Of a DNA stretch of 64,000 nt, positions 10,213 to 21,469 are shown piece after piece (position 1 is the first letter of the stretch; each line of letters begins with the position of its first letter). The DNA comes from Nematopogon swammerdamellus (Eukaryota > Arthropoda > Insecta > Lepidoptera > Adelidae): the NCBI GenBank assembly GCA_946902875.1, contig OX336359.1, forward strand, positions 2,294,001-2,358,000, written 5' to 3'. The notes beneath the pieces are model-generated. The model made no database searches. It had not been told where the DNA came from and saw only the letters and a program-made list of their open reading frames with translations. A program made the position numbers and the translations under genes.

Positions 10213-10235
10213 GTATTACCCTCACCCTGTAGGTA

Positions 10236-10296
10236 TACCTCTGTGCGTGCGTTCGTGCGTTCGTGCGTTCGTGCGTACGTGCGTGCGTGCGTGAGT
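10236..10296. repeat. (GTGC/GTTC)n microsatellite
   Basis: Repeated GTGCGTTC and GTGCGTGC tetranucleotides. The stretch from here to 10470 has no recognisable content. Confidence 0.8.
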
Positions 10297-10479
10297 GTGA
10301 CGTTCAGACAGACTTATGTATGACCTACGTGTTATATGAATGGTTTACGCTTATAGAAAAAAAATTGTATTTTTGATATTTTTTTAGAAATAATGATGAC
10401 TCGTACTATTATGCAGGCATTGGCAAACATTTTTGTAAATGTAGACTAAGTATTAAAAAAAAGTATCCAGCGAAGTTTC

Positions 10480-10575
10480 TTGCCAGTTCTTCTTCGCTGT
10501 GATACTCGAACTGGCAAAATGCTAAATCCGAGTGCAATGTGGATGATGAATAAAGAATAAAGACTATATTGTACG
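10480..10575 (+). repeat. Retroelement 3'-end hairpin with AATAAAG
   Basis: CTTGCCAGTTCTTCTTCGC pairs with TCGAACTGGCAA to form a stem-loop, followed by GAATAAAGAATAAAGACTAT. A similar GTCAGTTCTTCTTCGC, GAACTGGC pair lies at 12305-12345, also upstream of an ACAATAAAC. Both look like LINE 3' ends; the family is not identified. Confidence 0.45.
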
Positions 10576-10942
10576 TAGCATTGTTAAAATGGTACGTTTG
10601 CACCCGTTTTGTAAAGAACCTTTAAACACTATGTCGAGAACATAAACGATCCAGCGATGCGCTTCTGCAACGGTTGCAGAATGCACCACCGCAAGCATGC
10701 AACAAGTAGCCACCCCCTAACGCTAGGGGTGGGGAGGGGTAGTGGGGACAGGGGGGGACAGAGCTGAAAAACATTTCACAACGGAAAGCGTCGTCGCATT
10801 CCTTTCCGTGCTTTATTTCGATGCAGGCTTGTCAGGTGGCACAGAAAAAAAGGTGGACATATTTTACCCCCCTTCGATTTTTCGAGTTACATTTTTTCGA
10901 TATATAGGGATAGTATAATTTTTTTTTGTTTTTATATTTTAC

Positions 10943-11160
10943 AAGCTGTGCCCGCGGCTCCGCCCGCTCTCATATTTCACTTCACTGCTAACCTCATAAG
11001 CCATTTAGCGTGATAGTAAGTAGCCTATAGTTGATGGGAAGAATCAGGCTATCCGTAGAATTTTGTTTTATTAAAATCGGTTCAGTGGTTCTCGAGTTAT
11101 AAGCGGACACACAGACACTCAGAAAGAAAGCAGACGTTGAATTTTATTATAGGTAAAGGA
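10943..11160 (-). repeat. Repeat D, minus copy
   Basis: Runs from GCTGTGCCCGCGGCTCCGCC to CAGACGTTGAATTTTATTAT, with GGTTCTCGAGTTATAAGCGG inside. 10590-10940 and 11160-11395 contain no gene that I recognise; 10680-10760 is C/G-rich. Confidence 0.75.
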
Positions 11161-11396
11161 AATCACCTGCAAATGCTTTCAACAATTTGAACAATAGCTT
11201 GAGTCTGCGCCCTGCGCGCCAAATTTCAATAACAAGGACACATCACAGTCCATGTTGCTTATAATTTTTTACCGTGGACAGAACATCGAAAATGTGGACT
11301 TGTCCACGGTAATCGTGGACACATGGCAACCCTGTTTCGATGTGGGAATGTTTGTGCACTGTCATTCGCCACACGGTTTGATCATATTTATTATCT

Positions 11397-11545
11397 CCTG
11401 CATGACTTGGTGAATGGACCGTGTCAAGGTGGGTGCGGCTAGCTAGTCTGTCGTCCTTTATCGCGGCATCTTGTCCATGTTACTCAGGAGCCATTTACGA
11501 TATGCACGGGGTGAGATGCAGTGGGGCTATTTTTTTTTAAGTACC
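11397..11545 (-). repeat. Repeat B, 5' half
   Basis: Reverse complement of the B start: CGGGGTGAGATGCAGTGGGG and CGTCCTTTATCGCGGCATC, with the tail-side half missing. Confidence 0.7.
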
Positions 11546-13290
11546 GATTATGGAATACGCCTGAAGCAAGGAGCAACTGTAACGAGAGGTTCGGCGCGGT
11601 CTTGGCTGAGCCTCTCGGAATCTCAAGGTCACGGTGTAAGATGCCAGTAGGATTTGGACTTGGCTTCATTTGACTTTGACTCTGAATGTCTAAGGAGGAG
11701 GAACATCAACCGACCGACTCCATGTAAAATTTCAGGTTAACGTAACCTAGACATCGTATTAAGAGTTAGAGTGAAGAAATGATTTATTTATTAACAAATA
11801 AACAAATAACCCGCCGTTGGTCGCGCCTATTTCTGTAACGCCGTTGATCGCGTGCGAATCAAAAAATCGCCTGTACTTACATCATTATAATGTCTAAGTG
11901 TATTATTAAGTGGTAAATAAAACTTTATTTTATAATTATAGAAGAGTTTTATTAATGAAAATAAATAAAACTTAACAATTTGAAATTTTCACGCTTTTTC
12001 CCAAAAAACCAAAAACAAAATCTAACACAAAATTTATAACTGCGTGAGGATCGCTATTAGTTAGGGTCTATTTAACCACTATCTATTGGCCGGTTAACCA
12101 ATATGTAGTATCAAAATTGACGATGGCCCTATACACCAGATATAAGTAATTTAAATAGGCAGTGTGGTCGGATTCTTGAGTATCTATGTTTATGCTGTAA
12201 ATATTAATGTTCTTGTGAGCGGTAGTATGGATTAATTATTGGAAATTACTTTAATATAATACTTTTATGGTACTAACAAAACATTGTGACTTGCGAAGTT
12301 TGTTTGTCAGTTCTTCTTCGCATTGAATTTAGAACTGGCGGAATTTTCGACATGTCCAAGCGTAGGTTACACTATGGATGAAATTATACAATAAACAATA
12401 ACTCCTGTCCTCCGGTTAATTTTATGAGAAGAGATCTTACTTTAGTAAACAGATAAAACGCTAACCTCACACGATGCTAACCGAGATAATCAGCCAAATA
12501 AATGAATGACATACAGACAGACAGACCAGAGAACGCAGAACAATGTGCTGTATTGTTTTTAACTCCAAGCTCTCAAAATAGAACGACACGACTTATAAAA
12601 CTATAAAAGAAAATTAATATTTTGAAACTTTTCCGTGAAAGGATTTAAACTTTCACGAAACTCAAGAGACATAAAGTATTTCATTTATTGTATTAAACAT
12701 TAATCACATAATTTTGTAGGATAAAGTCTTTAATGTAGGTACTATTACATGAATAAGTATAGAGAAGAATAAATCAAGTAAAAAAACTTTAGGAAAAGAT
12801 GAAAGGGCTAAACTTTACTAGGAAATTACTATAATTTGAATATCTACATACTTACCTACTTGCGGGAAAACTTTTTGTGTATTTGTATTCAATAAGACTG
12901 AACATGGGGCAATATTTTTTTAAGTGTATTTTCTTTAGGATTGAAATTCAAAAGTGGTTTGTATTCTGTCAGATTTCGTCCTCATGTTTACGTGAAATAT
13001 TACAATGCAATTAACTAACCCTCCAACGTATCGAATAGACTCACAAATTTCAAGAAAGTTTAGACGCGGGTGAAAGAACAAAAAAATACTTAGATTAAAA
13101 ATACCTACCGTTTGCGTTAATTTCACACGTATTGCCATATAATTTGTGAACAAAACATTGTCATTCAGTCCTATATGTATATCTAAAATGTATTATCTTT
13201 TACAAGGTCTTAAAAATCTTAGAGGTCTCAAAAATTTAGTTATGTTTAGGTGGACAGGTGGTAAAAATCCATTATTTCAGTACTTTGATA
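11546..13290. other. AT-rich intergenic region
   Basis: About 1.7 kb of AT-rich sequence without a convincing ORF. The exceptions are a retroelement-like 3' stem-loop near 12305-12400 and a D-like end (AACCGCGGGCACAAGCTAGT) at about 13311-13332. Confidence 0.5.
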
Positions 13291-13297
13291 ATCGAAA

Positions 13298-13640
13298 TTA
13301 GAAACGGGCAAAACCGCGGGCACAAGCTAGTAACCCCATAAAAACAATTGCATTAACAAGTCCACTGCTAGAAATACGCCTCTCAAATTTTCCTGCAGTC
13401 CTCCCGGCCTTCAGCGGTAACGAAACCACTGCTTTCCACCGACGTACTAGGTGCCATCGTTCTACCTTGCGGGTGGTCTTCCCACACTCCGACTTCCTGT
13501 CCACAGCCGGCAGTGTAGAGTACTATTACTCCAACGGTCGTCGTCTCCTCTGTTGACGTCCCACTGCCACTTGAGCTTAGACACTCAGTGTCCAATATCG
13601 ACAACTTTGGGGTGTCGGTGGACTGCCCGCTCAATTAATT
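13298..13640 (-). pseudogene. RTE-type LINE C-terminal tail (copy 2)
   Basis: Minus-strand pieces in shifting frames give VVDIGHRV, LKWQWD, DDDRWSN, RSVGRPPARW and GGKQWFR, the same tail as at 1012-1300. Several frameshifts mark it as dead. It lies about 200 bp upstream of the odorant receptor's first ATG, so that promoter region is partly retroelement DNA. Confidence 0.7.
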
Positions 13641-13841
13641 TGCTCCAAATGGAAAATTTACAAAGATAAATTTGATTTTGACATTCAGAATGGTAGAAAA
13701 TTGTAAAGCAACAGAAAAATAAATCTTTCAAAACTCCATCCATTACAAGTCCAATCGAACTGTACCTTGCGACGCAAAACTTCCCAATTCTTTCTATCAT
13801 CACTTTCATTCGAAACATCACCCAGTACACACGTCTCCAAA

Positions 13842-16800
13842 ATGACAAAGAAACGTTTCACCAAATCATTCCAACTCCCAAAGCTAACCCTCAAAATGGG
13901 AGGCATCTACCTCAGCTATCCAAAGACCATGAACTGGACTGAGTATTTCAAATGGAGTTGGTTCTTCTACTTCAACATGCTGACTTTAAACTCCGACACT
14001 TTCGGCGAAATGGTTTGGTTCGTCAACGGTGCCAGAAATGGCATAAGCTTCGTGGAACTCACATTCAATGCTCCATGCATGATCCTATCTATATTAGGCT
14101 CTTGCAAAATGTATTTTCTCTTCAGAAACAAACATGTGGTCACAGATCTCATAGGCAAATTGCGCGATTTGTGCCCGGAAGATGCAGCGCAGGATGAGAT
14201 TATAGAGATTGCGAAAGATTCAACGAGATTCTTGACACCGATTGTTACAATTACTTTTTATTTGAACTGTGTATTAGTGTGGCTGTTTAATTTGTTTCCA
14301 CTGGCTCATATGGTGTACAAGTATATGAATACTGGTGAAGTTGAGTTGCTATTGCCGTATTTGATTGCGTATCCATTTAATCAGTTTGATCTGAGGATCT
14401 GGCCGATTATTTATCTGAGGCAGATGTGGGATGGTAAGTTTAATTGTTCAGTAATTTTGCAAAACCTTGTGAGGTTTGCCGAAAATTTTACATTCATTTC
14501 TTTGTCTGGGAAATTATTACATTTATTTTGAAATTTAATTTAATTTTATATTTTTTAGAATTGCGTACCAAAAATGCTTCAAAGAGTTTTGGCGAGATTC
14601 CCATGTCAGTCTGTTTAAACCGGTGAAACCTCTTTAAAACAGTTCGACCTCATAAAAAAGTCGTAGAACAAAATTGGTTCAGTCCCAATCACAAACTTTC
14701 GTCTCCCACTACCCTATTTATTTATATACTATTACGTTACCAGGCATATTCACCACCATAGGCATCGTAGGACCAGACACTCTATACTATGCCTGCTGCA
14801 GTCACATCAGGATGCATTTCCGCATCCTCCAGTACCACCTAGAAAGGAGCGTGGCCCAAACTGTAAAGCACACTGGCAGAAGACAACTGAGGTTCATGAG
14901 CCAGCCCCTGCAAGTGGACAGCTGGCAGATGAGTAACAATAAAGTTGATAATGCGAAATTGAGAAGGATCTTCATCGAACTGGTTAGGAAACATCAGGAA
15001 TTGATTGGGTGAGCGATTTCACTTATTTGGGAAAGTCTAAGTGGCCTTACATAATCTCAAACATCATTGTCTGCATCGGTAGCTCGGTGGTGCTAGCTAT
15101 GCATCGACGTCTGATCATGAAATTAAAAGCACAATCAGGCGCGTGAGTTCTTGGATGCGTGAACGCTCGATCGTTGAGGCTGAATTCGAATTCCACGCAA
15201 CACTGTGTGTCCATTCCTTTACCTTACTAGGTGGTAGGGTTCAACCCGTCCGAATCGGTACCACCGCACTGAACGAAAGGACGTTCGAAGCGGCTATGTA
15301 AATAGTTCGTGTTCTCCGTCGAGTTCAGTGTAGCCGGCACGACCAAATGGAACTTCAGCTCTGAAATGGCACCTAGTTCACCAAGGTGTTATGGGCTGAC
15401 ATCACGGATGTTCCAGGTGATGTAGCCAACTGTGTCAGTTTCTAGAAAAAAAACCGTACTTTTTTTAAACAATGTCGTTATAATTGTTCTCAAGTGAGTG
15501 TTGCGGTGTGTTCACAGGCTGGTGAAGCAGCTAAATCGGTTGTACTCCATGTCCACTCTGATCAATTTCCTCAGCTCCTCAGTCCTCATCTGTCTCACCG
15601 GCTTCAACGTCACGGTAAACACTTTCTTCACCTGGGGGTTAGGGTACCACCACCTGAATTTCATTCAATGAACAAAATATTAGTTAGCGCGGTCCTTCCA
15701 CCGAGTCATGCCGTGGGTGGGTCTTCAATTCTTCATGCATGCTTGCTGCATAGTTATCTTGTCCGAATACTTTGCTAAACGTGTTGGTTGATGTTGTGCT
15801 GTAATTTAAAAGAGTAGACCTGCAGCACAACTCCCATTACTCTGTTTACCCCGATTGTCGCAGCGGGTGGGTCTTCATGCCTTATTTGCTGCTTGATAGT
15901 TTATCTTGTCCGAATACTTTGCTAAACGTGATGGTCGGTGTTGTGCTGTAATTTACAAGAGTACTTGCAGCACAACTCGCATTACTCTGCTTAGCCCGAT
16001 TGTCGGGATACAGCGTGTAGTATGTATGTAAGGAAAAAGGAAAATACGAAATATTGTTCACAGTCGTTTCGATTTCAATCAAGCTTTATACAATGCCGTG
16101 GTACTTGGTGATGTCGGTGAATTTTCCTGATTAACCCAAGCGCTCTGATGATGGTGTTGACAGGCGATAGACACGTCCCATCTACCCGTGTTCACGGTGT
16201 TCCTCATGTCCAGCCTTACACAGATCTTCATATTCTGCCTCTTCGGAGACATGATCAAGGAGTCGGTAAGTTTGTAGTGAGCGCAGAGAGAATTGGTCAA
16301 AAATCTTACTCGTGTCGTTCAACTTTCAACCATTAGGGTTGATTGCACATGTGCAAATAGCTGCAATTAGGTACCACATCTGAGTGTTTTTATTGTGGTC
16401 CAAGTAAAATAGAATAAAAAGGCAAAAATAATTTCCGTTTACTTACTTAAAGGAGTCGGGGGACCGCTATGTAAATTCCCGCGGTGCTCTGAGTTTTTAT
16501 ATTTTATTTACTTAGCGGTCCCCCCACTCCTTTAAGTAAGTAAACGGAAAATTATTTTCGAATTTGTAAGGTTCGTGGGTTTTATAAATTTGTAATTTAG
16601 CTTTTATTTCAAGCTTTAAAAAAAAACCGCATGCAAATCGGTCCACTGTTGAAGATAATACATTTTTTTATTACTTAATTACTTGATTACAAACATAGCT
16701 AACAACCATCCCGATTAAACCGGCTTTCTAATCAAAAAAACCCGCATCCAAATCGGTCCATCTTTTTGTGAGCTACGATGCCACACCCTGACACACCCAT

Positions 16801-19051
16801 ACACACACACGTTAAAGTTATAACACCACTTTTTTTCATCGGGGGTTAAAAATAGAGAAAACAGTAAAATTATAAAAATATTAAAAAATTCTAAATAATA
16901 AAATACTTAGTAAAATTATTAAAAAAAAAAATGTTTTATTGAAAGCGCGACATGTGCGCCGCGCCATCCATAAGGTGTCTAACGACGCCCAATGGACGTA
17001 AGGAAGTATGCAGAGGTTGCGAATGCCATGCCGACCTTACAGGTGCCTATTCAATAGTGAAATAGTACAAATGGTGAAATAGTGAAAATTATAAAAATAG
17101 TAAAAACTGTACTTATTTGTTTTCAGAGTGAGCAAGTAAGTAGTGCGATATACCACTCGCACTGGTACCTCGCTGACATCGACATCCGAAAGATGATGCT
17201 CTTTTCACTTACAAGGTTTGTTACTGTCATTATTTTACTGCTAAAATTAGGTGCCGTATCACACATATTTATCTTTTTCTCATTTCTTGTTTTTTATGGA
17301 GGTAGGTACTGAAAGAACTCAAAACGAAGTGCAACAGAAAAAAGACACATTGCTATTAAAAGTCGAAACTCTATAATTTTAGCCGACTGGGTTGGTACCA
17401 CCGTACTGGATGTAAAGTGGCAGCCTCGGCTGTGTTCTCCAAAGGAAGCCTCACGTAACGAGTGTCTCTTTGTAGTACATACTTATTACAAATTTTAAAA
17501 ACTCCCGACTCTTACAAAGGCAAAAAGATAAGCATATTCTGAGTTTTTAAGTTTCTATCAGAATTTATTTATTCAACAGCAAAAATAGGTACTAAATAGA
17601 CAATTAACTAAAAACTATAATATATAAAAAATCTCGTTTAAACTGTCTCCGAAATGACCGCGCAGGGTACCTAAAACACTCGCTGCATTTCCACGCTGGA
17701 TAGCAAGGGCTATCCGTTGCCTGAGGAATGTTTCGCAGTTAGGTACTCCTGACATTTCTGTTAATTTAGAACCTATTGACCGAACAAATTTATTTGATTC
17801 TTTACTCCAAGCACCCATAGTCTCGACGGCAAATGCGAGGAAGTCATAATTAGCTTTAATTGCCGAGTATTTTAGGTGCTTAGAGCGAATAATTTCCGTT
17901 TACTTACTTAAAGGAGTCGGGGGCCGGGGGACCGCTATGTAAATACCCACGCAGCTCTGAGTTTTATATTTTAATTACTTTAGGTTCCCCCGACTCCTTT
18001 AAGTAAGTAAACGGAAATATTTTTTCGAATTTTTAAGGGTCGGCGGTCTTTTAAATTTGTAATGTAAAAATTTTTCAAGCTTTTTTTAAAAACCGCATCA
18101 AAATTGGTCCATCCGTAAGACGTAATTTTTGTATAACTTCATAATTATTTTATTACTATTAGAAACATAGCTAAGAACCATCCAGATTAAACCAGCTTTC
18201 TAATAAAAAAAAACCCCCGCATCCAAATCGGTTCATCCGTTTGGGAGCTACGATGCCACAAACTGACACACCCGTCGTACACACACACGTTAAACTTATA
18301 ACACCGCTCCGTTTGCGTCGTCGGGGGTTAGGTCGGGTTAGGTTAGGTTAGGTTAGGTTAGGTTAGGTTATACAAGAGTGCGTGTTTTAATTTTGTCTGT
18401 TTGTTCCAGAGCCCAAAAGGCGTGCAGACTAACCGCTTTGAATTTTGCCGACGTCAACCTACACTCCTTTACCAGGGTAGGTTTTTTTATTTTATTTTTT
18501 ATGGAAATTGACACGGTTGGCTACATCACTTACAACATCCATGATGTCAGCCCATAACACCGGGTGAACTAGGTGTCATATCAGTGCTTCCCTTCGGTCG
18601 TGCCGGCTGCACTGAACTGGACGGAAAACACAAACTATTTACATAGCCGTTTCGACCGACGTTTCATTCAGTGCGGTGGTACTAACCCGGGCGGGCTGAA
18701 CCCTACCACCTAATAAGGTAAGAAGGGAAGGGACCTACAGTTTTACGTGGAATCTGAACCACGGTCAGCCTCCAATGGTCGAGCGGTCACACATCCATGT
18801 AGTGACCGCGCCCAGCGTTGCTTCAATCAATCAATAGCAACAATCGACTGTCTGCACCACTGAGCTATCGAGGCTGACAAACGTACACATTGTTTTTATA
18901 GGGTTCTAAAAGCAAAGCCAAATTTAATTATTACTTACAGGGATTTCTTCCAGTCAACCATTATATGGGTGTTTAAATTTTCTTTCAGATAATAAGTACA
19001 TCGTGGTCCTACTTCGCTCTGCTGAACACCGTTTACAACCCAAGCCAGTAG
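13842..19051 (+). CDS. Odorant receptor (7tm_6 family), seven exons, apparently intact
   Basis: Exons: 13842-14433, 14744-15008, 15518-15614, 16164-16265, 17127-17215, 18410-18476, 18989-19051 (stop TAG). Every intron starts GT and ends AG, phases agree at all joins, and the spliced frame is 1275 bp (424 residues), the usual size for insect odorant receptors. The start is the first in-frame ATG (context AAAATG); the frame is open upstream only from a TTG. Hydrophobic segments are spread along the chain. The C-terminal half carries family hallmarks: exon 4 ends CLFGDMIKES, exon 5 has AIYHSHWYLADIDIRKM, exon 6 has QKACRLTALNFADVNLHSFT, and the last exon has STSWSYFALLNTVYNP. Insect receptors of this family form ligand-gated cation channels with the co-receptor Orco in olfactory neuron dendrites (family knowledge); the ligand is unknown. 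Introns 2-6 contain SINE A, B, a hairpin-ended element, E, a retroelement tail and telomeric repeats, so intron content is entirely transposon-driven. No neighbouring receptor is seen. Confidence 0.93.
15065..15456 (+). mobile_element. SINE A in odorant receptor intron 2
   Basis: Diverged full-length copy: ATCGGTAGCTCGGTGGTG head, GAGTTCTTGGATGCGTGAACG 5S-like core (decayed), GAATTCGAATTCCACGC B-box region, and tail GTGTCAGTTTCTAGAAAAAA. Confidence 0.75.
15685..16030 (+). repeat. Repeat B, rearranged, in intron 3
   Basis: Two overlapping 3' halves of B stand in tandem (15688-15860 and 15860-16030). Each has the GTTGTGCTGTAATTT hairpin arm, and the block ends CGGGATACAGCGTGTAGTATG. Confidence 0.65.
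16427..16850. mobile_element. Hairpin-ended element, copy 1 (intron 4)
   Basis: At one end (16430-16556) TTCCGTTTACTTACTTAAAG and GGAGTCGGGGGACCGC are answered by their near-perfect reverse complement, giving a ~45-bp stem. The other end is CATCGGGGGTTAAAAA. Inside are AAATCGGTCCA and GATGCCACACCCTGACACAC. The same architecture recurs at 17887-18330 and 41520-41860. Confidence 0.7.
16925..17060. repeat. Repeat E fragment (intron 4)
   Basis: Contains GTGTCTAACGACGCCCAATGG and TGCGAATGCCATGCCGACC, shared with 27835-27975 and 44585-44720. Confidence 0.6.
17385..17465 (+). repeat. Fragment of the tRNA-Ser-like SINE (intron 5)
   Basis: GTTGGTACCACCGTACTGG, GGCAGCCTCGGCTGTGTTCTC match the middle of the SINE at 38272-38715. 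Confidence 0.55.
17610..17885 (-). pseudogene. Family G reverse transcriptase, C-terminal fragment (intron 5)
   Basis: The minus strand encodes FLAFAVETMGAWSKE and ends IALAIQRGNAASVLGTL, homologous to the tail of the 1835-3550 ORF (FVAFAVETLGPWSSG, SLAIQRGNAASVLGTF). It is 5'-truncated and abuts hairpin-ended element copy 2. It lies antisense to the odorant receptor. Confidence 0.8.
17887..18330. mobile_element. Hairpin-ended element, copy 2 (intron 5)
   Basis: Same structure as copy 1. The stem is at 17887-18020 (TTCCGTTTACTTACTTAAAG against its complement), then AAATCGGTTCATCCG, and it ends GTCGTCGGGGGTTAGG, running straight into telomeric repeats. Confidence 0.7.
18328..18371 (+). repeat. 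Interstitial (TTAGG)n telomeric repeat
   Basis: Seven consecutive GGTTA units at 18336-18370, after a variant unit. TTAGG is the canonical insect telomere repeat. Here it lies inside intron 5 of the receptor, at the end of a transposable element. Confidence 0.85.
18488..18880 (-). mobile_element. SINE A full-length, minus (intron 6)
   Basis: Starts TTTTATGGAAATTGACACGG and ends CCACTGAGCTATCGAGGCTGAC. The 5S-like CGCCCAGCGTTGCTT is present but the GGATGGGTGACC part is shortened (ACACATCCATGTAGTGACCG). Confidence 0.85.
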
Positions 19052-19059
19052 AATATTGT

Positions 19060-19808
19060 AAAATAATTTTCAAGAGTTTTTTTTCAGCTGCACACAAATT
19101 GTGTTGAATTGTTAACTATACATACATATATACAGGGTGTTTGGTAATTCGATACATTCCTTCTAAGGGGTCATTCTAGAGCTAATTTGCAACAAATTTG
19201 CACCAATAAACTATGGGTCGAAAATCGATAGTTTTTGAGTTATTTAGGTTTTAATTTTTTTTTTTATTTTCTGTCTTGTTTCCAAAAAATTATAATTATA
19301 AAATAATTACTCCACTCTGGGTACTTAATTAGCTATTTTCTAATAGATGACGAATGAGAGACTACTTTAAAAAAATATGTGCGCTGAAAATATCCGTAAT
19401 CTCAGAAATAAAAGGCCATAAATCACAGCTTATGCAAAAAAAAAAACACAAAATGTATTTAAATCGAAGAGCATTACCAAAAAAAATTGTACGACACGTG
19501 GCATGCAAATTATGGGAATAACTTCATCATTTCATAAGCTTTCAGAAAAGGTACAAATGTTGTACACTTGTACACAAGTTACATTTTTTTATCAGATGTC
19601 AAGTATCAGACCCGTGCTCAAAATGAACGAAAAATGAAACGTCTGATACAGAGAGAACGTTTAATCGGGATCGGCCGTTTTGTCTCTGGCCAAAATTAGT
19701 AAATTAGTAATTCGAAAAAAATTAGTAAATTAGTAAAACGAATTCCACGTTGTTGATTCCTTGTTGTTCTTCTAAATTGTTCGTTATTTTTGAGTTGTGA
19801 CTGCAGTA
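19060..19808. other. AT-rich spacer downstream of the receptor
   Basis: No gene seen. TACAGGGTGTTTGGTAATTC at about 19131 resembles the terminus of an unclassified insect repeat. No clear polyadenylation signal was found within 100 bp of the receptor stop. Confidence 0.4.
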
Positions 19809-19809
19809 A

Positions 19810-20150
19810 TGGCTGCATACCCTATAAACCACACGCTGTATTCCGACAATCAGGCTAGCTAAGCAGAGTGATCGGCGTTGTTCTGCAAGAACTCTGGTAA
19901 ATTACAGCACAACACCGGTCTCCACGGTGGCCACTTCTCACCTTGGCGCGTTCCTTCCACCGAGTCATGCAGCAGGTGAGTCTTCGTGCCTTACTTGCTG
20001 TTTGATCGATTTAATCTTGTTCGAATACTTTGCGAAACGTGGTGGTCGGTGTTGTGCTGTAATTTGCCTGAGTTATTGCAGCACAACACCGATTACTCTG
20101 CTTACCCCGATTGTCGGGATTCAGCGTGTGTGATATGTATGTATGTATTA
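19810..20150. repeat. Repeat B, inverted pair
   Basis: 19810-19920 is the 3' half of B in minus orientation (ACACGCTGTATTCCGACAATC, TTACAGCACAACACCG). 19920-20150 is B in plus orientation up to CGGGATTCAGCGTGTG, with a (TATG) tail. Confidence 0.7.
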
Positions 20151-20204
20151 CTATAATATACCATACCACTTATAGGTATTAACAAAACATTGTTTGTCAG
20201 TTCT

Positions 20205-21290
20205 TCATGCCTTACTTGTCTTATTATGACAATGTTTTTTTCGGTTACGCAGTATACTGAAAGCGAATCACTTTATTTGTCGACGTTTCGTCGCACGCTC
20301 CGGGGACATCTTCAGGACTCGCGGTACTGCGACGACCTGGATGACACCCGACACGTCGTCGTCCAGTCAGATGTCAACTGCCGTTCGCCGCTGACGTAGA
20401 TTGTAGCCATGCGAGGGTACTTCGGCCGATGCGGGTAGGTTCGACATCTCTTGCTGGAAAAGGACGGTGCACACGTAGCTCACTGTGTCTATGGCTGCCA
20501 GAGCTTGATGCTGGTTACCACCCGAGCCATGCTTCACCAGCAGAGGAGTCCACGACGAAGAGAGTACCATGCTGTCTTCTCTGTTAAAATTGGCATGTCT
20601 GGAAATTTTAATGGATTCCCGAACTCAGGAACCAAACGTGGTACATAGTGTTTTTCCACTGATATCGTGCAGGTTTGGTCGAATCGAATCCAATGATTTG
20701 TGCCACTGTCCAGAGCATGCTTACAGATGGCTGACTTATGGAACTCGTTGTTCTTCATCGCCCTGATGTTTTCTGTCTGACAACCTTGTCTGACTGAACA
20801 CTCCGCTTCGTTTGTCCATTGTAGCACCTCCCACAGCTACATGGCATTTTATATACACCTGGAGCCTGCCGTGGAATCTGGTCCTTGACTGTTCTCAACA
20901 TGCCTTGGATTTTTGGGAGAGGTTTGTAGAAGGTCTTTATGCTTAACTTGCTCATCAACTTACCTATACAGTCCGTGATCCCCCGTATGTATGATAAGTA
21001 GGCGCACCGCCTTCCGACCTCTACTCTCTGCCGCCCTGTTGTTGCAAGTTGAACAGATAGGCAGGCTCGTGGTTTATAGCCATTCTGCCGCAACGCTGTC
21101 TTACTTTGGCAAGTTCCTCCTCGATGTGATCATCATCACAGATCTTGTGTGCTCTGTTTACTAGCGAGGTGCTCACTGATCGTAACTGCGCTGGATGGTG
21201 ATGTGAACTGGCATTGAGATACCTGTTGGTGTGCGTAGGTTTTTTATAGACTGTGTGCCCCAATGTTCCATCAGTTCAATTCAGTTCTTC
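20205..21290 (-). pseudogene. Penelope-like element, 5'-truncated (RT end plus GIY-YIG endonuclease)
   Basis: Read on the minus strand, it starts with the end of the RT region, [17 protein letters not shown] and [18 protein letters not shown], then [11 protein letters not shown]. It passes through YIRGITDCIGKLMSK and reaches a GIY-YIG-type segment GVYKMPCSCGRCYNGQTKRS, then NHWIRFDQTCTISVEKHYVPR and YNLRQRR near 20370. This order and these motifs are typical of Penelope-like retroelements (family knowledge). Several frameshifts break it into overlapping frames, so it is inactive. The flank 20260-20330 carries a hammerhead-like core, and a second such terminal segment lies at 21301-21440. Confidence 0.85.
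20283..20318 (-). ncRNA. Candidate hammerhead-ribozyme core in Penelope-like terminal repeat
   Basis: On the minus strand CTGAAGA (20309-20315) is followed after a short GC-rich segment by CGAAACGTC (20282-20290). CUGANGA plus GAAA is the conserved hammerhead core, and Penelope-like elements are known to carry hammerheads. Related segments lie at 21342-21375 (GAAAAG, degenerate) and 63678-63695 (CTGAGGA, GAAAC). The stems were not folded, so this is tentative. Confidence 0.35.
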
Positions 21291-21300
21291 TAATTACCAG

Positions 21301-21440
21301 CACATCCAAGTGTCCTCCAGGTCGTGGCAGTACCGCGAGTCCTGAAGATGTCCCCGGACCGTGGGAAGAAAAGTCGACAAATATAGTGAGTCGCTTTCAG
21401 TATACAGCGTAACCGACAAAAACATTGTCACAATGTCTGT
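21301..21440 (+). repeat. Penelope-like terminal repeat, plus orientation
   Basis: GTACCGCGAGTCCTGAAGATG, AAGTCGACAAATATAGTGAG and GTCGCTTTCAGTATACAGCG are the inverted partner of 20240-20340. The pair brackets the truncated element in inverted orientation, as Penelope-like terminal repeats often do. Confidence 0.6.
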
Positions 21441-21469
21441 GTAATAGCGGTAAAAGCCTAAACGAACAT

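Noticed and set aside
13767..13841. Upstream extension of the odorant receptor by 25 residues
   Set aside because: The extension would need to start at TTG; the first in-frame ATG is 13842 and gives the usual protein length.
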